Positions 1 through 8,266 of a stretch of 64,000 nt of DNA are shown here, one piece after another. The notes below the pieces were generated by a model. The model was given only the letters and a program-made list of their open reading frames with translations. It was not told the origin of the DNA and ran no database searches. A program made the translations under genes and the position numbers. This DNA is from a bacterium BRH_c32 (GTDB lineage Bacteria; Bacteroidota; Ignavibacteria; Ignavibacteriales; Melioribacteraceae), in NCBI GenBank assembly GCA_001516025.1, contig LOEU01000025.1, positions 62,001 through 126,000 on the forward strand, in the 5' to 3' direction. Every line of letters starts with the position of its first letter. Positions within the stretch are counted from its first letter, which is position 1.

Positions 1-299
1 ATAGCCGAACAAGAGATTTTTATGCAGAGTTCGGAAGATCATTTCTTAATTCTGATATTTTTATTTGTACAGATGTTTATCCCGCACGTGAAAAACCGAT
101 TGAAGGTATATCGGGAGAGATGATAATTAATTCATCAAAAGGTTTTGGCCATAAAAATGTTATTTATGAAGCTGATAAAAATAAGATCCCGGATTTACTA
201 AAAAGTATTTATAAAGAGGGTGATATAATTATTACTATGGGTGCAGGTGATATTTGGAAATTTGGAGAGAAATTTGTCGAGATGATTAAAAATGACTAA
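1..299 (+). CDS. murC: UDP-N-acetylmuramate--L-alanine ligase MurC, C-terminal end (partial)
   Basis: The window opens inside this gene; reading from base 3 gives 98 codons to TAA. The peptide begins SRTRDFYAEF and contains DVYPAREKPIEGISGE and ITMGAGDIWKFGE, which are the hallmark motifs of the MurC C-terminal (third) Mur ligase domain. MurC adds L-alanine to UDP-MurNAc in the cytoplasm, the first step of the peptidoglycan stem peptide. Its last eight bases overlap the ftsQ start, so the two are translationally coupled, the usual division and cell-wall cluster order. Only the substrate-binding end is visible; the ATPase core lies outside the window. Confidence 0.93.
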   Translation, partial: SRTRDFYAEFGRSFLNSDIFICTDVYPAREKPIEGISGEMIINSSKGFGHKNVIYEADKNKIPDLLKSIYKEGDIIITMGAGDIWKFGEKFVEMIKND

Positions 300-1068
300 A
301 AGATTTCCTTACATATTAAGTACGATCTTATTGATTCTGCTATTTGCTTTAGTAGCTGGGTTATCGATATTTTTGATCCCTGCAAAAAAAATTCAAATTA
401 ATTTGATCGAATTAAAGGGAAATATATATCTGCCAAAAGAAGATTATTTGAGGTTTGCACATTTACTAAATAAAAATGAATATAGAAACCTTGATTTAAA
501 GACAATAAAAGATAGAATTAAAAAACATCCGTATATAAAAAATGTTGAAGTCCGTCTTGATGCTTTTAATAAAGCTTTAATTAGCATTTCAGAAAAACCA
601 TTTGATGCAATTCTCTTGGATGATTCAAAACAGTTTCTTATTACAGATGAAGTGGAACTTGTTCCAATGTTTGAAGGGACAAAATATGTCGATTTTCCAT
701 TAGTAAAAAACCCAAAAACATCTGAAGCATTTAGGATGAGGAAATTTTATAAAAAAAATAGTGATCTGATAACCGGATTAAAAATGCTTACAGCATTAAA
801 ATTAGTTAATCCATCGCTATATCAGAATTTATCAGAAATTGATTTAAGGAATGGGAAAGATATTTTGCTTTATTTATCAGATTCAGCATATCCTGTTCTA
901 ATCGGTCGTGGAAACGAAATAAGAAAAACTCTCTATTTTAATTCTTTGTATCCATATATGACCAAAGAGGAGAGCCGAAATATCAATTATGTTGATTTGC
1001 GATTTAATAATTATTTGTATTTAGGTATCAATAGGGATTCAGTGAAAAGTTCGGAGAGTACGATATGA
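292..1068 (+). CDS. ftsQ: Cell division protein FtsQ
   Basis: A 258-residue bitopic membrane protein. One transmembrane helix lies at about residues 7-29 after a short basic cytoplasmic end. A POTRA-like region follows (about 34-102, including the segment starting IELKGNIYLPKEDYL), then the FtsQ beta domain. FtsQ links the cytoplasmic Z ring to the septal synthase complex (FtsB/L/W/I). Sequence identity within this family is low, so the call rests on topology, size and position between murC and ftsA. The start ATG overlaps the end of murC, and its TGA overlaps the ftsA ATG (ATGA), so coupled translation of murC-ftsQ-ftsA is likely. Confidence 0.88.
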   Translation: MTKRFPYILSTILLILLFALVAGLSIFLIPAKKIQINLIELKGNIYLPKEDYLRFAHLLNKNEYRNLDLKTIKDRIKKHPYIKNVEVRLDAFNKALISISEKPFDAILLDDSKQFLITDEVELVPMFEGTKYVDFPLVKNPKTSEAFRMRKFYKKNSDLITGLKMLTALKLVNPSLYQNLSEIDLRNGKDILLYLSDSAYPVLIGRGNEIRKTLYFNSLYPYMTKEESRNINYVDLRFNNYLYLGINRDSVKSSESTI

Positions 1069-2309
1069 AAGGTAATATTATAGCAGGATTAGACTTAGGT
1101 ACAACAAAAGTATGTGCTGTAATAGCAGAGCAAACAGAGAACTCTGTAAATATATTAGGATTTGGTGTAGCCCCATCTGAGGGAATGAATAGAGGTCTTG
1201 TTGCTAATATTTCCAAAACAGCCGAATCTATTAAATCAGCAATTGACATTGCCACAAATATTGCTGGGATTGGAATAAGTGAACTTAATGTTGGTGTTGC
1301 AGGTGAACATATTCAAAGTCTTCGACATAGAAATTACGTTACAATTTCTAATTTAGAAAAAGAAGTTACACCCGGTGATTTAGAAAGATTAAATAATGAC
1401 GTAAAGACAATAAGAATACCTTCGGATCAACAGATATTACACATTATACCTGAAGAATTTTTTGTAGATAATCAGGGTGGAATCGAAGACCCAATAGGAA
1501 TGGCCGGGTCTAAGCTTGAAGCAGTGAATCATGTTGTCTTAGCTTCGATACCTGCAATGCAAAATATTAGAAAATCAGTGGAGCGGGCAGGTTATTCTAT
1601 TAAGGAATATATTCTTCAACCTATTGCTTCATCAATGTCGGTAGTTGAAGAAAATGAAAAAGATCTTGGAGTTGTACTTATAGATATTGGTGGAGGAACA
1701 ACTGATGTTGCCATTTTCCATAATAAAAGTATAAAACATACTAAAGTAATAGGGATTGCCGGAAATAAAGTTACAAATGATATTAGAGAATCTTTAGGAA
1801 TAGTTACATCAGAGGCGGAGAAACTAAAACGAGAACATGGATATGCTTTTGAGGGTGCTATAATTAGGGAAGAAGATATTTATATAAAAGGTGTAGGTGC
1901 CAGAGGAGACGTAAAGATTCCTCTTACTCTTTTAACACAAATTATTAGTCTGAGAATGAGAGAATTATTTTCAATTGTCGATAATGAAATTCGTCAGTCA
2001 GGATTTAGAAATAAAATTAAAGCCGGGATAGTACTAACAGGGGGCGGCTCTTTATTAAATGGATGCACTGAATTAGCAGAAGAGGTATTTGGAATGCATG
2101 CAAGAATAGGTGTTCCAAGCGGTTTCGGTGATGGATTATTAAGAGAAATCGAAAGTCCCGAATATGCAACTGTTGCAGGATTAATAAAAAATCTACCCGG
2201 TTCAGCTTTAGATAAAAACGATATTAACATAAAACAAAAAAAATCTAAAACCAAAATTAAAGGTCCATCGGCTTTTAGAAAATTTTTAGAATTTTTTGAA
2301 GGATTATAA
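1065..2309 (+). CDS. ftsA: Cell division protein FtsA
   Basis: Actin-fold ATPase that anchors FtsZ filaments to the membrane. Seen in the 414-residue product: phosphate-1 motif GLDLGTTKVCAVIAE at the N-terminus, phosphate-2 motif LIDIGGGTTDVAIF near residue 208, adenosine-binding motif GIVLTGGGSLLNG near 320, and a C-terminal amphipathic tail SAFRKFLEFFEGL that matches the membrane-targeting helix of the family. The length is close to E. coli FtsA (420). The start overlaps the stop of ftsQ and ftsZ follows after 23 bases, so it is part of the same operon. Confidence 0.97.
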   Translation: MKGNIIAGLDLGTTKVCAVIAEQTENSVNILGFGVAPSEGMNRGLVANISKTAESIKSAIDIATNIAGIGISELNVGVAGEHIQSLRHRNYVTISNLEKEVTPGDLERLNNDVKTIRIPSDQQILHIIPEEFFVDNQGGIEDPIGMAGSKLEAVNHVVLASIPAMQNIRKSVERAGYSIKEYILQPIASSMSVVEENEKDLGVVLIDIGGGTTDVAIFHNKSIKHTKVIGIAGNKVTNDIRESLGIVTSEAEKLKREHGYAFEGAIIREEDIYIKGVGARGDVKIPLTLLTQIISLRMRELFSIVDNEIRQSGFRNKIKAGIVLTGGGSLLNGCTELAEEVFGMHARIGVPSGFGDGLLREIESPEYATVAGLIKNLPGSALDKNDINIKQKKSKTKIKGPSAFRKFLEFFEGL

Positions 2310-2332
2310 AAAAACCACAACAAGGAGGATTT

Positions 2333-3601
2333 ATGTCAGACTTATACGAATCCACAAAAAGAAACAGATTTATACAATTAGATTCTGGAGGTAAAAAATT
2401 GAGTGCATCATTAAGAGTAGTGGGAGTAGGCGGCGGGGGCTGTAATGCCATCGAAAGTATGATCAAACGCGGACTTTCAGGAGTTGATTACATTGCAATA
2501 AATACGGATGCACAAGTGCTTGATGTTAATAGTGCAGGCACAAAAATTCAGCTCGGATCTAATATAACACGCGGCCTTGGTGCGGGAGCAGATCCGCAGG
2601 TTGGCAAAAAATCAGCAGAAGAAGACAGAGAAAAATTAGAAGACGCACTTGCCGGGAGCGATATGGTATTTATTACTGCCGGAATGGGAGGTGGTACCGG
2701 TACAGGTGCAGCTCCAATAGTTGCAGCCGCTGCTAAGAGTATTGGCGCTTTAGTAATCGGTATAGTTACCAAACCATTTAAATGGGAAGGTAAAAAAAGA
2801 ATGAAAAACGCTGAAGAAGGAATCGCTGAATTAAAGCAACATGTAGATAGTTTAATCGTAATTCCAAATGAGAGAATACTCGGTATCATGGATAGTGCAG
2901 TTTCAGCATTATCAGCATTTGATAAACCAAATGAAGTACTATATGAAGCAACTCGCGGGATTTCAGATATTATTACAATTCAAGGATTAATAAATGTCGA
3001 TTTTGCTGATGTTCGCTCGGTGATGAAAGCAAGCGGAGACGCTTTAATGGGATGTGGAATAGCCAGTGGAGAAAATCGTTCCACAGAAGCAGCTCAAAAG
3101 GCAATATCTTCTCCATTGCTCGAGGGTGTTTCAATTAAAGGGGCAAAAAATGTTTTGATAAATATTTCCGGTTCTTCTTCTGTTACGATGCAGGAGATTG
3201 ATGAAGGAAATAGAATTATTCAAGAAGCTGCAGGTGAAGAAGCAAATATTATTTTTGGATTCGTCAATAAAGAAGAGCTTAATGAATATATCTCCTATAC
3301 GGTAATCGCAACAGGTTTTGAACAGAAAGCTACCGGGAAAATTACAGTCGAGAAACCTGAAAGCAAACAAAACGCTGCAACTGGAACTCATGGTGGTGGC
3401 GGATTCTCAAGAAATATGTTTGAGAATAGTAATATTACCTATGACGTTAATGATCTAGATATTCCGACTATTAAAAGAGTTCAGGGAGGCAGTATAGAAG
3501 GTAAAACTTTATTCTCCGATAATTCTTTTAGAGAAGAAAGGAAAGCTAGCAAACCTAAAGATGAAGACAGTTCTACATTTTTAAGAAAAATAATGGACTA
3601 A
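2333..3601 (+). CDS. ftsZ: Cell division GTPase FtsZ
   Basis: Tubulin-like GTPase that forms the Z ring. The 422-residue product has GVGGGGCNAI (31-40), the tubulin signature GGGTGTG (119-125), and the synergy-loop stretch NVDFADV. A strong Shine-Dalgarno (AAGGAGG) sits seven to eight bases before the ATG. An N-terminal extension of about 25 residues precedes the core. The tail is unusual: LDIPTIKRVQ at 375-384 resembles the conserved C-terminal peptide of FtsZ (E. coli LDIPAFLRKQ), and a second similar peptide, SSTFLRKIMD, forms the last ten residues after a charged linker. The gene ends the cluster, since a strong terminator follows. Confidence 0.98.
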   Translation: MSDLYESTKRNRFIQLDSGGKKLSASLRVVGVGGGGCNAIESMIKRGLSGVDYIAINTDAQVLDVNSAGTKIQLGSNITRGLGAGADPQVGKKSAEEDREKLEDALAGSDMVFITAGMGGGTGTGAAPIVAAAAKSIGALVIGIVTKPFKWEGKKRMKNAEEGIAELKQHVDSLIVIPNERILGIMDSAVSALSAFDKPNEVLYEATRGISDIITIQGLINVDFADVRSVMKASGDALMGCGIASGENRSTEAAQKAISSPLLEGVSIKGAKNVLINISGSSSVTMQEIDEGNRIIQEAAGEEANIIFGFVNKEELNEYISYTVIATGFEQKATGKITVEKPESKQNAATGTHGGGGFSRNMFENSNITYDVNDLDIPTIKRVQGGSIEGKTLFSDNSFREERKASKPKDEDSSTFLRKIMD

Positions 3602-3625
3602 TAGATTTATATATTGTTGTAATTT

Positions 3626-3693
3626 GGGCTGTAAAATGTTTCCCCTTGTTGTGGTACAGGGTAAAATACGGAAACTTTTACAGCCCTTTTTTT
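3626..3693 (+). terminator. Rho-independent terminator after ftsZ
   Basis: The arm GGGCTGTAAAATGTTTCC pairs with GGAAACTTTTACAGCCC (one bulged base), and the second arm runs directly into seven T. It lies 24 bases after the ftsZ stop and separates the division cluster from the polysaccharide region. Confidence 0.9.
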
Positions 3694-3729
3694 GCCTATT
3701 TCTTTATTTTTTATCTTTGATAGAATTTG

Positions 3730-3737
3730 TAACTTTG
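3730..3737 (+). promoter_or_regulatory. Putative -7 promoter element (TAACTTTG)
   Basis: TAACTTTG matches the Bacteroidota primary-sigma -7 consensus TAnnTTTG and lies just past the ftsZ terminator, 24 bases before the preferred ATG of the barrel gene. No clear TTG element is seen 19-21 bases upstream, so only half of the promoter is supported. Confidence 0.4.
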
Positions 3738-3761
3738 TTACTTGAATAAATGTATAAGAAT

Positions 3762-4502
3762 ATGAAAAAATTAATTATAGCAGTTATTATATATTTCGTT
3801 ATTTGTACGAATATGAATGCGCAGGAATACGATCAGGTTGGTCTTGTATCTCGATTCGGTATTTCTGTGGGGGTATTTCCTGTTTGGGTTTTCCCTGATT
3901 TAGGTCCAATTAATAACGAAATCTCTAAAATGGGTCTCAATAATCTCTCGTCCAATGTTTTTACTCTTGGCGGAGGTGGTTATGCCTATATTATGCTTGT
4001 CGATAATCTTCGTTTAGGCGGAATAGGTTTCGGCGGCTCCACTTCAGAAAAGGAATTAGTTAATGGATTTAATAAAGAAGTAGAATATAGTTATGGCTTA
4101 GGCGGACTAACGGTTGAATATACTCTTCCTACTAATGTAAATAGATTTGCATTTTCGATCGGAGCTATAATCGGGGCAGGAAGTGCTGAATTAGATATTT
4201 ACCAAAACAAAAACGATCTTCCGTGGGATGTTGTTTGGAATGAAGTACAGCAAAACGGGAAGGCAACCGAAAACATAAACCGTAAATTAAAAAATTCATT
4301 TTTTACTTTTGCACCGACTCTAAATGTAGATATAGCTGTTACTCGCTTTATGGCTTTGAGATTAGGCGGCGGATATATATATACGTTTAATAAAGATTGG
4401 AAAGCAGATAATGATATTGACGTTAAAGGTGTACCTTCGGGATTAAATAGCGATACCTTTTTTATTCAAGCCGGATTGTTATTCGGATTTTTTACATTCT
4501 AA
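3762..4502 (+). CDS. Outer-membrane beta-barrel family protein, function unknown
   Basis: A 246-residue protein with a typical signal peptide (MKKLIIAVIIYFVICTNMNA, predicted cut before Q). It then consists of alternating glycine/aromatic strands such as RLGGGYIYTF and ends FFIQAGLLFGFFTF, whose final aromatic residue is typical of outer-membrane barrels. I chose the second ATG because it begins directly at the signal peptide and leaves room for a leader after the putative -7 box; another in-frame ATG lies 12 bases upstream. I recognise no specific family. It stands alone between the ftsZ terminator and rfbB, 14 bases before rfbB, so it may be the first gene of the polysaccharide unit. Confidence 0.7.
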   Translation: MKKLIIAVIIYFVICTNMNAQEYDQVGLVSRFGISVGVFPVWVFPDLGPINNEISKMGLNNLSSNVFTLGGGGYAYIMLVDNLRLGGIGFGGSTSEKELVNGFNKEVEYSYGLGGLTVEYTLPTNVNRFAFSIGAIIGAGSAELDIYQNKNDLPWDVVWNEVQQNGKATENINRKLKNSFFTFAPTLNVDIAVTRFMALRLGGGYIYTFNKDWKADNDIDVKGVPSGLNSDTFFIQAGLLFGFFTF

Positions 4503-4516
4503 AACAGAAAATTAAT

Positions 4517-5530
4517 ATGAAAAATATCTTAGTTACGGGCGGTGCCGGATTCATTGGCAGTAATTATATCAATTATATATTGAATAAGAGAGATGATATC
4601 TTCATTGTTAATCTTGATAAACTTACATATGCGGGTAATCTAGAAAACCTGAAATCAATTGAAAACAATAGAAACTATACCTTTGTAAAAGGTGATATTG
4701 TTAATGGTGAATTAGTCGATTATCTCTTTAGAAAATACAATATCGAGTATGTAGTTAATTTTGCAGCTGAATCCCACGTAGATAGAAGTATTCTCGGTTC
4801 GGAAGTTTTTTACCAATCTAATGTAATTGGAACTAATGTTCTTTTGGAAGCAGGCAAAAGATTTGGAGTAAAAAAATTTTTGCAAGTTTCTACTGATGAA
4901 GTTTATGGAAGCCTAGGACCTGAAGGTCTATTCACAGAAGAAAATCAGATAGTTCCGAATAGTCCCTATTCATCAAGTAAGGCGGCTGCGGATCTGATGG
5001 CACTTTCTTTTTATCATACTCATGGAATGCCGGTTGTAATTACACGCTGCTCAAATAATTATGGACCATATCAATTTCCTGAAAAATTAATTCCTTTGAT
5101 GATCATAAATATCTTGAACGACAAAAAATTACCTGTTTATGGGGATGGTCTTAATGTGAGAGATTGGATATATGTATTAGACCACAATAAAGCGGTTGAT
5201 TTAGTTCTCGAAAACGGGAAAATCGGGAATGTATATAATATCGGCGCAAGCCAAGAAATGAAAAACATTGAAATCGTAAAACTAATACTCAATATGCTTG
5301 GTAAAGATGAGTCATTGATTGAATACGTAAAAGATAGACCCGGGCATGATAGACGATATGCTATCGATTCATTTAAAATTCAGAATGAGCTTGGATGGAC
5401 GCCTGATTATAAATTTGAGCAGGCAATTCAAGATACAGTAAAATGGTATGTAGAAAATAAAAATTGGTGGGTGAGAATTATTTCGGGCGATTACCAAAAG
5501 TATTACGCAAATCTATATGGAAACAAATAA
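4517..5530 (+). CDS. rfbB: dTDP-glucose 4,6-dehydratase
   Basis: Extended short-chain dehydrogenase making dTDP-4-keto-6-deoxy-glucose, the precursor of rhamnose and other 6-deoxy sugars. Visible in the 337 residues: NAD-binding TGGAGFIGS (7-15), the catalytic TDE of STDEVYG (126-128), YSSSK (Y151, K155), and the substrate-region motif NNYGPYQFPEKLIPL, all diagnostic for RmlB/RfbB. The other dTDP-rhamnose genes (rmlA, C, D) are not in the window. It heads the polysaccharide genes, so the polymer probably contains a deoxy or amino-deoxy sugar. Confidence 0.95.
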   Translation: MKNILVTGGAGFIGSNYINYILNKRDDIFIVNLDKLTYAGNLENLKSIENNRNYTFVKGDIVNGELVDYLFRKYNIEYVVNFAAESHVDRSILGSEVFYQSNVIGTNVLLEAGKRFGVKKFLQVSTDEVYGSLGPEGLFTEENQIVPNSPYSSSKAAADLMALSFYHTHGMPVVITRCSNNYGPYQFPEKLIPLMIINILNDKKLPVYGDGLNVRDWIYVLDHNKAVDLVLENGKIGNVYNIGASQEMKNIEIVKLILNMLGKDESLIEYVKDRPGHDRRYAIDSFKIQNELGWTPDYKFEQAIQDTVKWYVENKNWWVRIISGDYQKYYANLYGNK

Positions 5531-5554
5531 AAAATTATTAATAAAAGAGTGAAA

Positions 5555-6994
5555 ATGAAAAAGATTTTAATCTTATTTTTGATATTAACAGCATTAGGCA
5601 AACTTAATGCACAGGATGAAAAAGACCTTTATAAACAGCTTACATCATCAAATATGCTACAAGCAATCTCGGTAACAGTTGGTGGTGATTTTATTGTTAA
5701 TGGTTCTTTCGGAGCTATGGCTGCTCAAAGAGTCGATAATTTTATTACTCAATTAGCTATGCAATTCCAGAAAGAAAGTTCAATTGTAGTTAATGCAGTT
5801 CCTTCAGAAGATGATAAAACAAAAGAAATTAAAACTTTCCCTCTAAGAGATATTACCTTAAGAAGAGCTAATGGTACTAAATTAAATGTCGATTTAATGA
5901 AATTCAGAATGACAGGAGATTTTAAATATAATCCTTTCCTGATGAACGACGACGTAATAATCTTTCCTAACTATAATAAAATTAATAATTATGTTGAAAT
6001 CATCGGTGGGGTTAATAAACCAACATCTTTTCAATTTGTAGAAGGGGATAAATTATCAGATGCAATTCTTTTTGCAGGAGGATTAAATTTAGCTTATGAA
6101 AATATCACTACTGCTGAAATATCAAGAATTAAATCTGATGGAAGTGAAGAAATAATCAGCGTCCCTCTAAATTCTGAATTCAATTTACAAAGAGGAGATA
6201 GAATTAAAGTTCAATTCTCAGAAAATTATAAACAAAGTTATAAGATTTTAGTTCTTGGAGAAGTTATAACTCCCGGATATCAATTTGTGGTTAAAGATGG
6301 TACTCCATTGAAAACTGTAATTGAAAAAGCAGGTGGTTTTCAAGAAAATGCAGACCTTAAAAATGCTATTATTATAAGATATAATACCGGGGTGAATAAA
6401 ATCATATCAGATTTTGTTAATCTACATGGTAAAAAGGAAAATAAAGATCTATTAAAACTATTAATCAGTGATCGGCAGGAATTAACATCAATGAATCGCC
6501 TTTCAAATCTTACAGAAGAAGATTCATTTTATTTCTTTATTGATAACTATTTAAGAATTACAAAGGAAGAAAAATTAGTGGATTTCATACAACTCACTGA
6601 TCCAAATTCAGAGGCATCTAAATTTTTAATTAAAGATGGTGATCTAATTATTGTACCACAATTTTTAAATAAAGTATATGTTTTTGGTCAAATACCTAAT
6701 CCTGGATATATCGAATATAATAACGATAAAGACTTAACTTATTATGTAGATAAGTCAGGTGGACTCACAGAAAATTCAAAAGATTACGATGAAGTGATTT
6801 TAATAAAAGGAGATTCTCGAGAATGGATTACGGGAGATAATGCCAAAGGAAAAATTGAACCCGGTGATTTTGTATATGTACCAAAAGATCCACCTCGTAC
6901 TTTTTCTTGGTATCTCAATAGAGTTAGCTTGAGTGCAGGTATTATTGGAAGTGTTGCCACCGTTATTTTATTAATTAATCAATTTGGAAAATAA
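5555..6994 (+). CDS. Polysaccharide export protein with SLBB repeats
   Basis: A secreted 479-residue protein with a signal peptide ending around LGKLNAQ. The body has at least three SLBB-type beta-grasp repeats, each with a G-x-V/I...PG pattern followed by an AGG or SGG turn: near residues 145-195 (IIGGVNKPTSFQ), 230-275 (VLGEVITPGYQ) and 373-420 (VFGQIPNPGYIEY). These occur in Wza-family outer-membrane exporters. The C-terminus carries a hydrophobic segment (RVSLSAGIIGSVATVILLIN), which is Wza-like in placement. The first about 100 residues match the Poly_export domain only weakly. I prefer the ATG to the GTG six bases upstream. Next to the Wzz-like gene, it probably forms the export channel of the polymer. 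Confidence 0.82.
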   Translation: MKKILILFLILTALGKLNAQDEKDLYKQLTSSNMLQAISVTVGGDFIVNGSFGAMAAQRVDNFITQLAMQFQKESSIVVNAVPSEDDKTKEIKTFPLRDITLRRANGTKLNVDLMKFRMTGDFKYNPFLMNDDVIIFPNYNKINNYVEIIGGVNKPTSFQFVEGDKLSDAILFAGGLNLAYENITTAEISRIKSDGSEEIISVPLNSEFNLQRGDRIKVQFSENYKQSYKILVLGEVITPGYQFVVKDGTPLKTVIEKAGGFQENADLKNAIIIRYNTGVNKIISDFVNLHGKKENKDLLKLLISDRQELTSMNRLSNLTEEDSFYFFIDNYLRITKEEKLVDFIQLTDPNSEASKFLIKDGDLIIVPQFLNKVYVFGQIPNPGYIEYNNDKDLTYYVDKSGGLTENSKDYDEVILIKGDSREWITGDNAKGKIEPGDFVYVPKDPPRTFSWYLNRVSLSAGIIGSVATVILLINQFGK

Positions 6995-7003
6995 TAAAGG
7001 TTA

Positions 7004-8266
7004 ATGTTTGGTACTTATATGACAAACAATGAAATGAAAAAGCAAAATGAAGTTGGAAGTTTTATAGTCAGTTTTATTACTAGCACAGTGAGATTTCGAT
7101 GGCTATTATTTTGGATTGTATTAATTATTACTGGTGGATCAATTTTATATGCATTGATGGCTCCTAAATGGTATAAATCAACTGCATCTGTTCTATTATC
7201 AGAAAAGAATGATCTGCTCTCTTCACTTTCCGGATTATCAAGTTTAGCAAAGGGTTTTTCGGCAAGCAAGGGATTAGCTGCTTTAACCGGGAAAAATTCT
7301 GAATCCGATCGTTATCTTGCTATTCTTATGAGTGCTACTTTGAATGATGAAATAATAAAGAAATTTAAATTGCGTGAAGAATATAATATGGAAGATGACT
7401 ATTATGAAAAAGTTGTAAAAGAATGGAATTCGAACTTGGATCTTGAAGTACAACCTGAAGGCAATTTGACGATTACTGTTTTTTCTAAAAGTCCTCAAAA
7501 AGCTGCTAATATTGCAAATTACATGATTACAAGATTAAATGAAATCAATACTGAATTAAGTGCCTCAAATGCAAAAGCAAATAGTCAATTCATTGAAAAA
7601 AGATATTTACAAAACATGAATGATATTAATAATTACGAAGACTCAATGAAGAAATTTCAAATAAAGTATGGTGTTGTTGCAGTACCTGAGCAAATAGAGG
7701 CTACTGTTAAATCTATGTCTGAAATATATCTTGAGTATTATAAAAAAGAGGTTGCTTTTAATGTACTATCGAAAACATACGGGAAAGATCATCCTTTGGT
7801 TTTAGGTGCTAAAGTAGAATTGTCAGAACTTTCAAAGAAAATTGATGATCTTAATAATGGAACTGATCCTTTTCAAAAAGATGTAAAATTATTTATTCCT
7901 TTTAAGGAAGCACCTGCCTTAGGAAATGAATATTTAAAAATTTATAGAAGTCTTGAGATACAATATAAAATTTTGGAATTTGTTCAACCGCTGTATGAAC
8001 AAGCAAAAATTGAAGAAGTAAGAAATACGCCTAGTGTAATAATACTAGATAAGGCATTTCCTGCTGATAGAAAATCTAAACCTAAAGGATCAATTTATGG
8101 TGCAGTTGGTCTTGTTGTTTCGAGTATTATTGGGTTTTTTATTATATATCTTTTAATCTTTTTAGAAAAGATGAAAAAATATAACCGCAGTGAATATGAT
8201 TATATCGTTCAAACACTAAGAGATGATTTTAAGACAAAAAAGAAACTAAAATCGGATTCTATTTAA
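7004..8266 (+). CDS. Chain-length determinant (Wzz-like) protein without kinase domain
   Basis: A polysaccharide co-polymerase of 420 residues with the expected hairpin topology. TM1 lies at about 32-52, followed by a long, mostly helical periplasmic part containing KWYKSTASVLLSEK (start of the Wzz domain), and TM2 at about 362-385. TM2 is preceded by the proline-rich stretch AFPADRKSKPKGS typical of Wzz. No Walker motif or tyrosine cluster follows TM2, so this is the kinase-less type. The start ATG follows AAAGG by a few bases; two later in-frame ATGs are possible. It directly follows the SLBB export gene and directly precedes a flippase. Confidence 0.87.
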   Translation: MFGTYMTNNEMKKQNEVGSFIVSFITSTVRFRWLLFWIVLIITGGSILYALMAPKWYKSTASVLLSEKNDLLSSLSGLSSLAKGFSASKGLAALTGKNSESDRYLAILMSATLNDEIIKKFKLREEYNMEDDYYEKVVKEWNSNLDLEVQPEGNLTITVFSKSPQKAANIANYMITRLNEINTELSASNAKANSQFIEKRYLQNMNDINNYEDSMKKFQIKYGVVAVPEQIEATVKSMSEIYLEYYKKEVAFNVLSKTYGKDHPLVLGAKVELSELSKKIDDLNNGTDPFQKDVKLFIPFKEAPALGNEYLKIYRSLEIQYKILEFVQPLYEQAKIEEVRNTPSVIILDKAFPADRKSKPKGSIYGAVGLVVSSIIGFFIIYLLIFLEKMKKYNRSEYDYIVQTLRDDFKTKKKLKSDSI

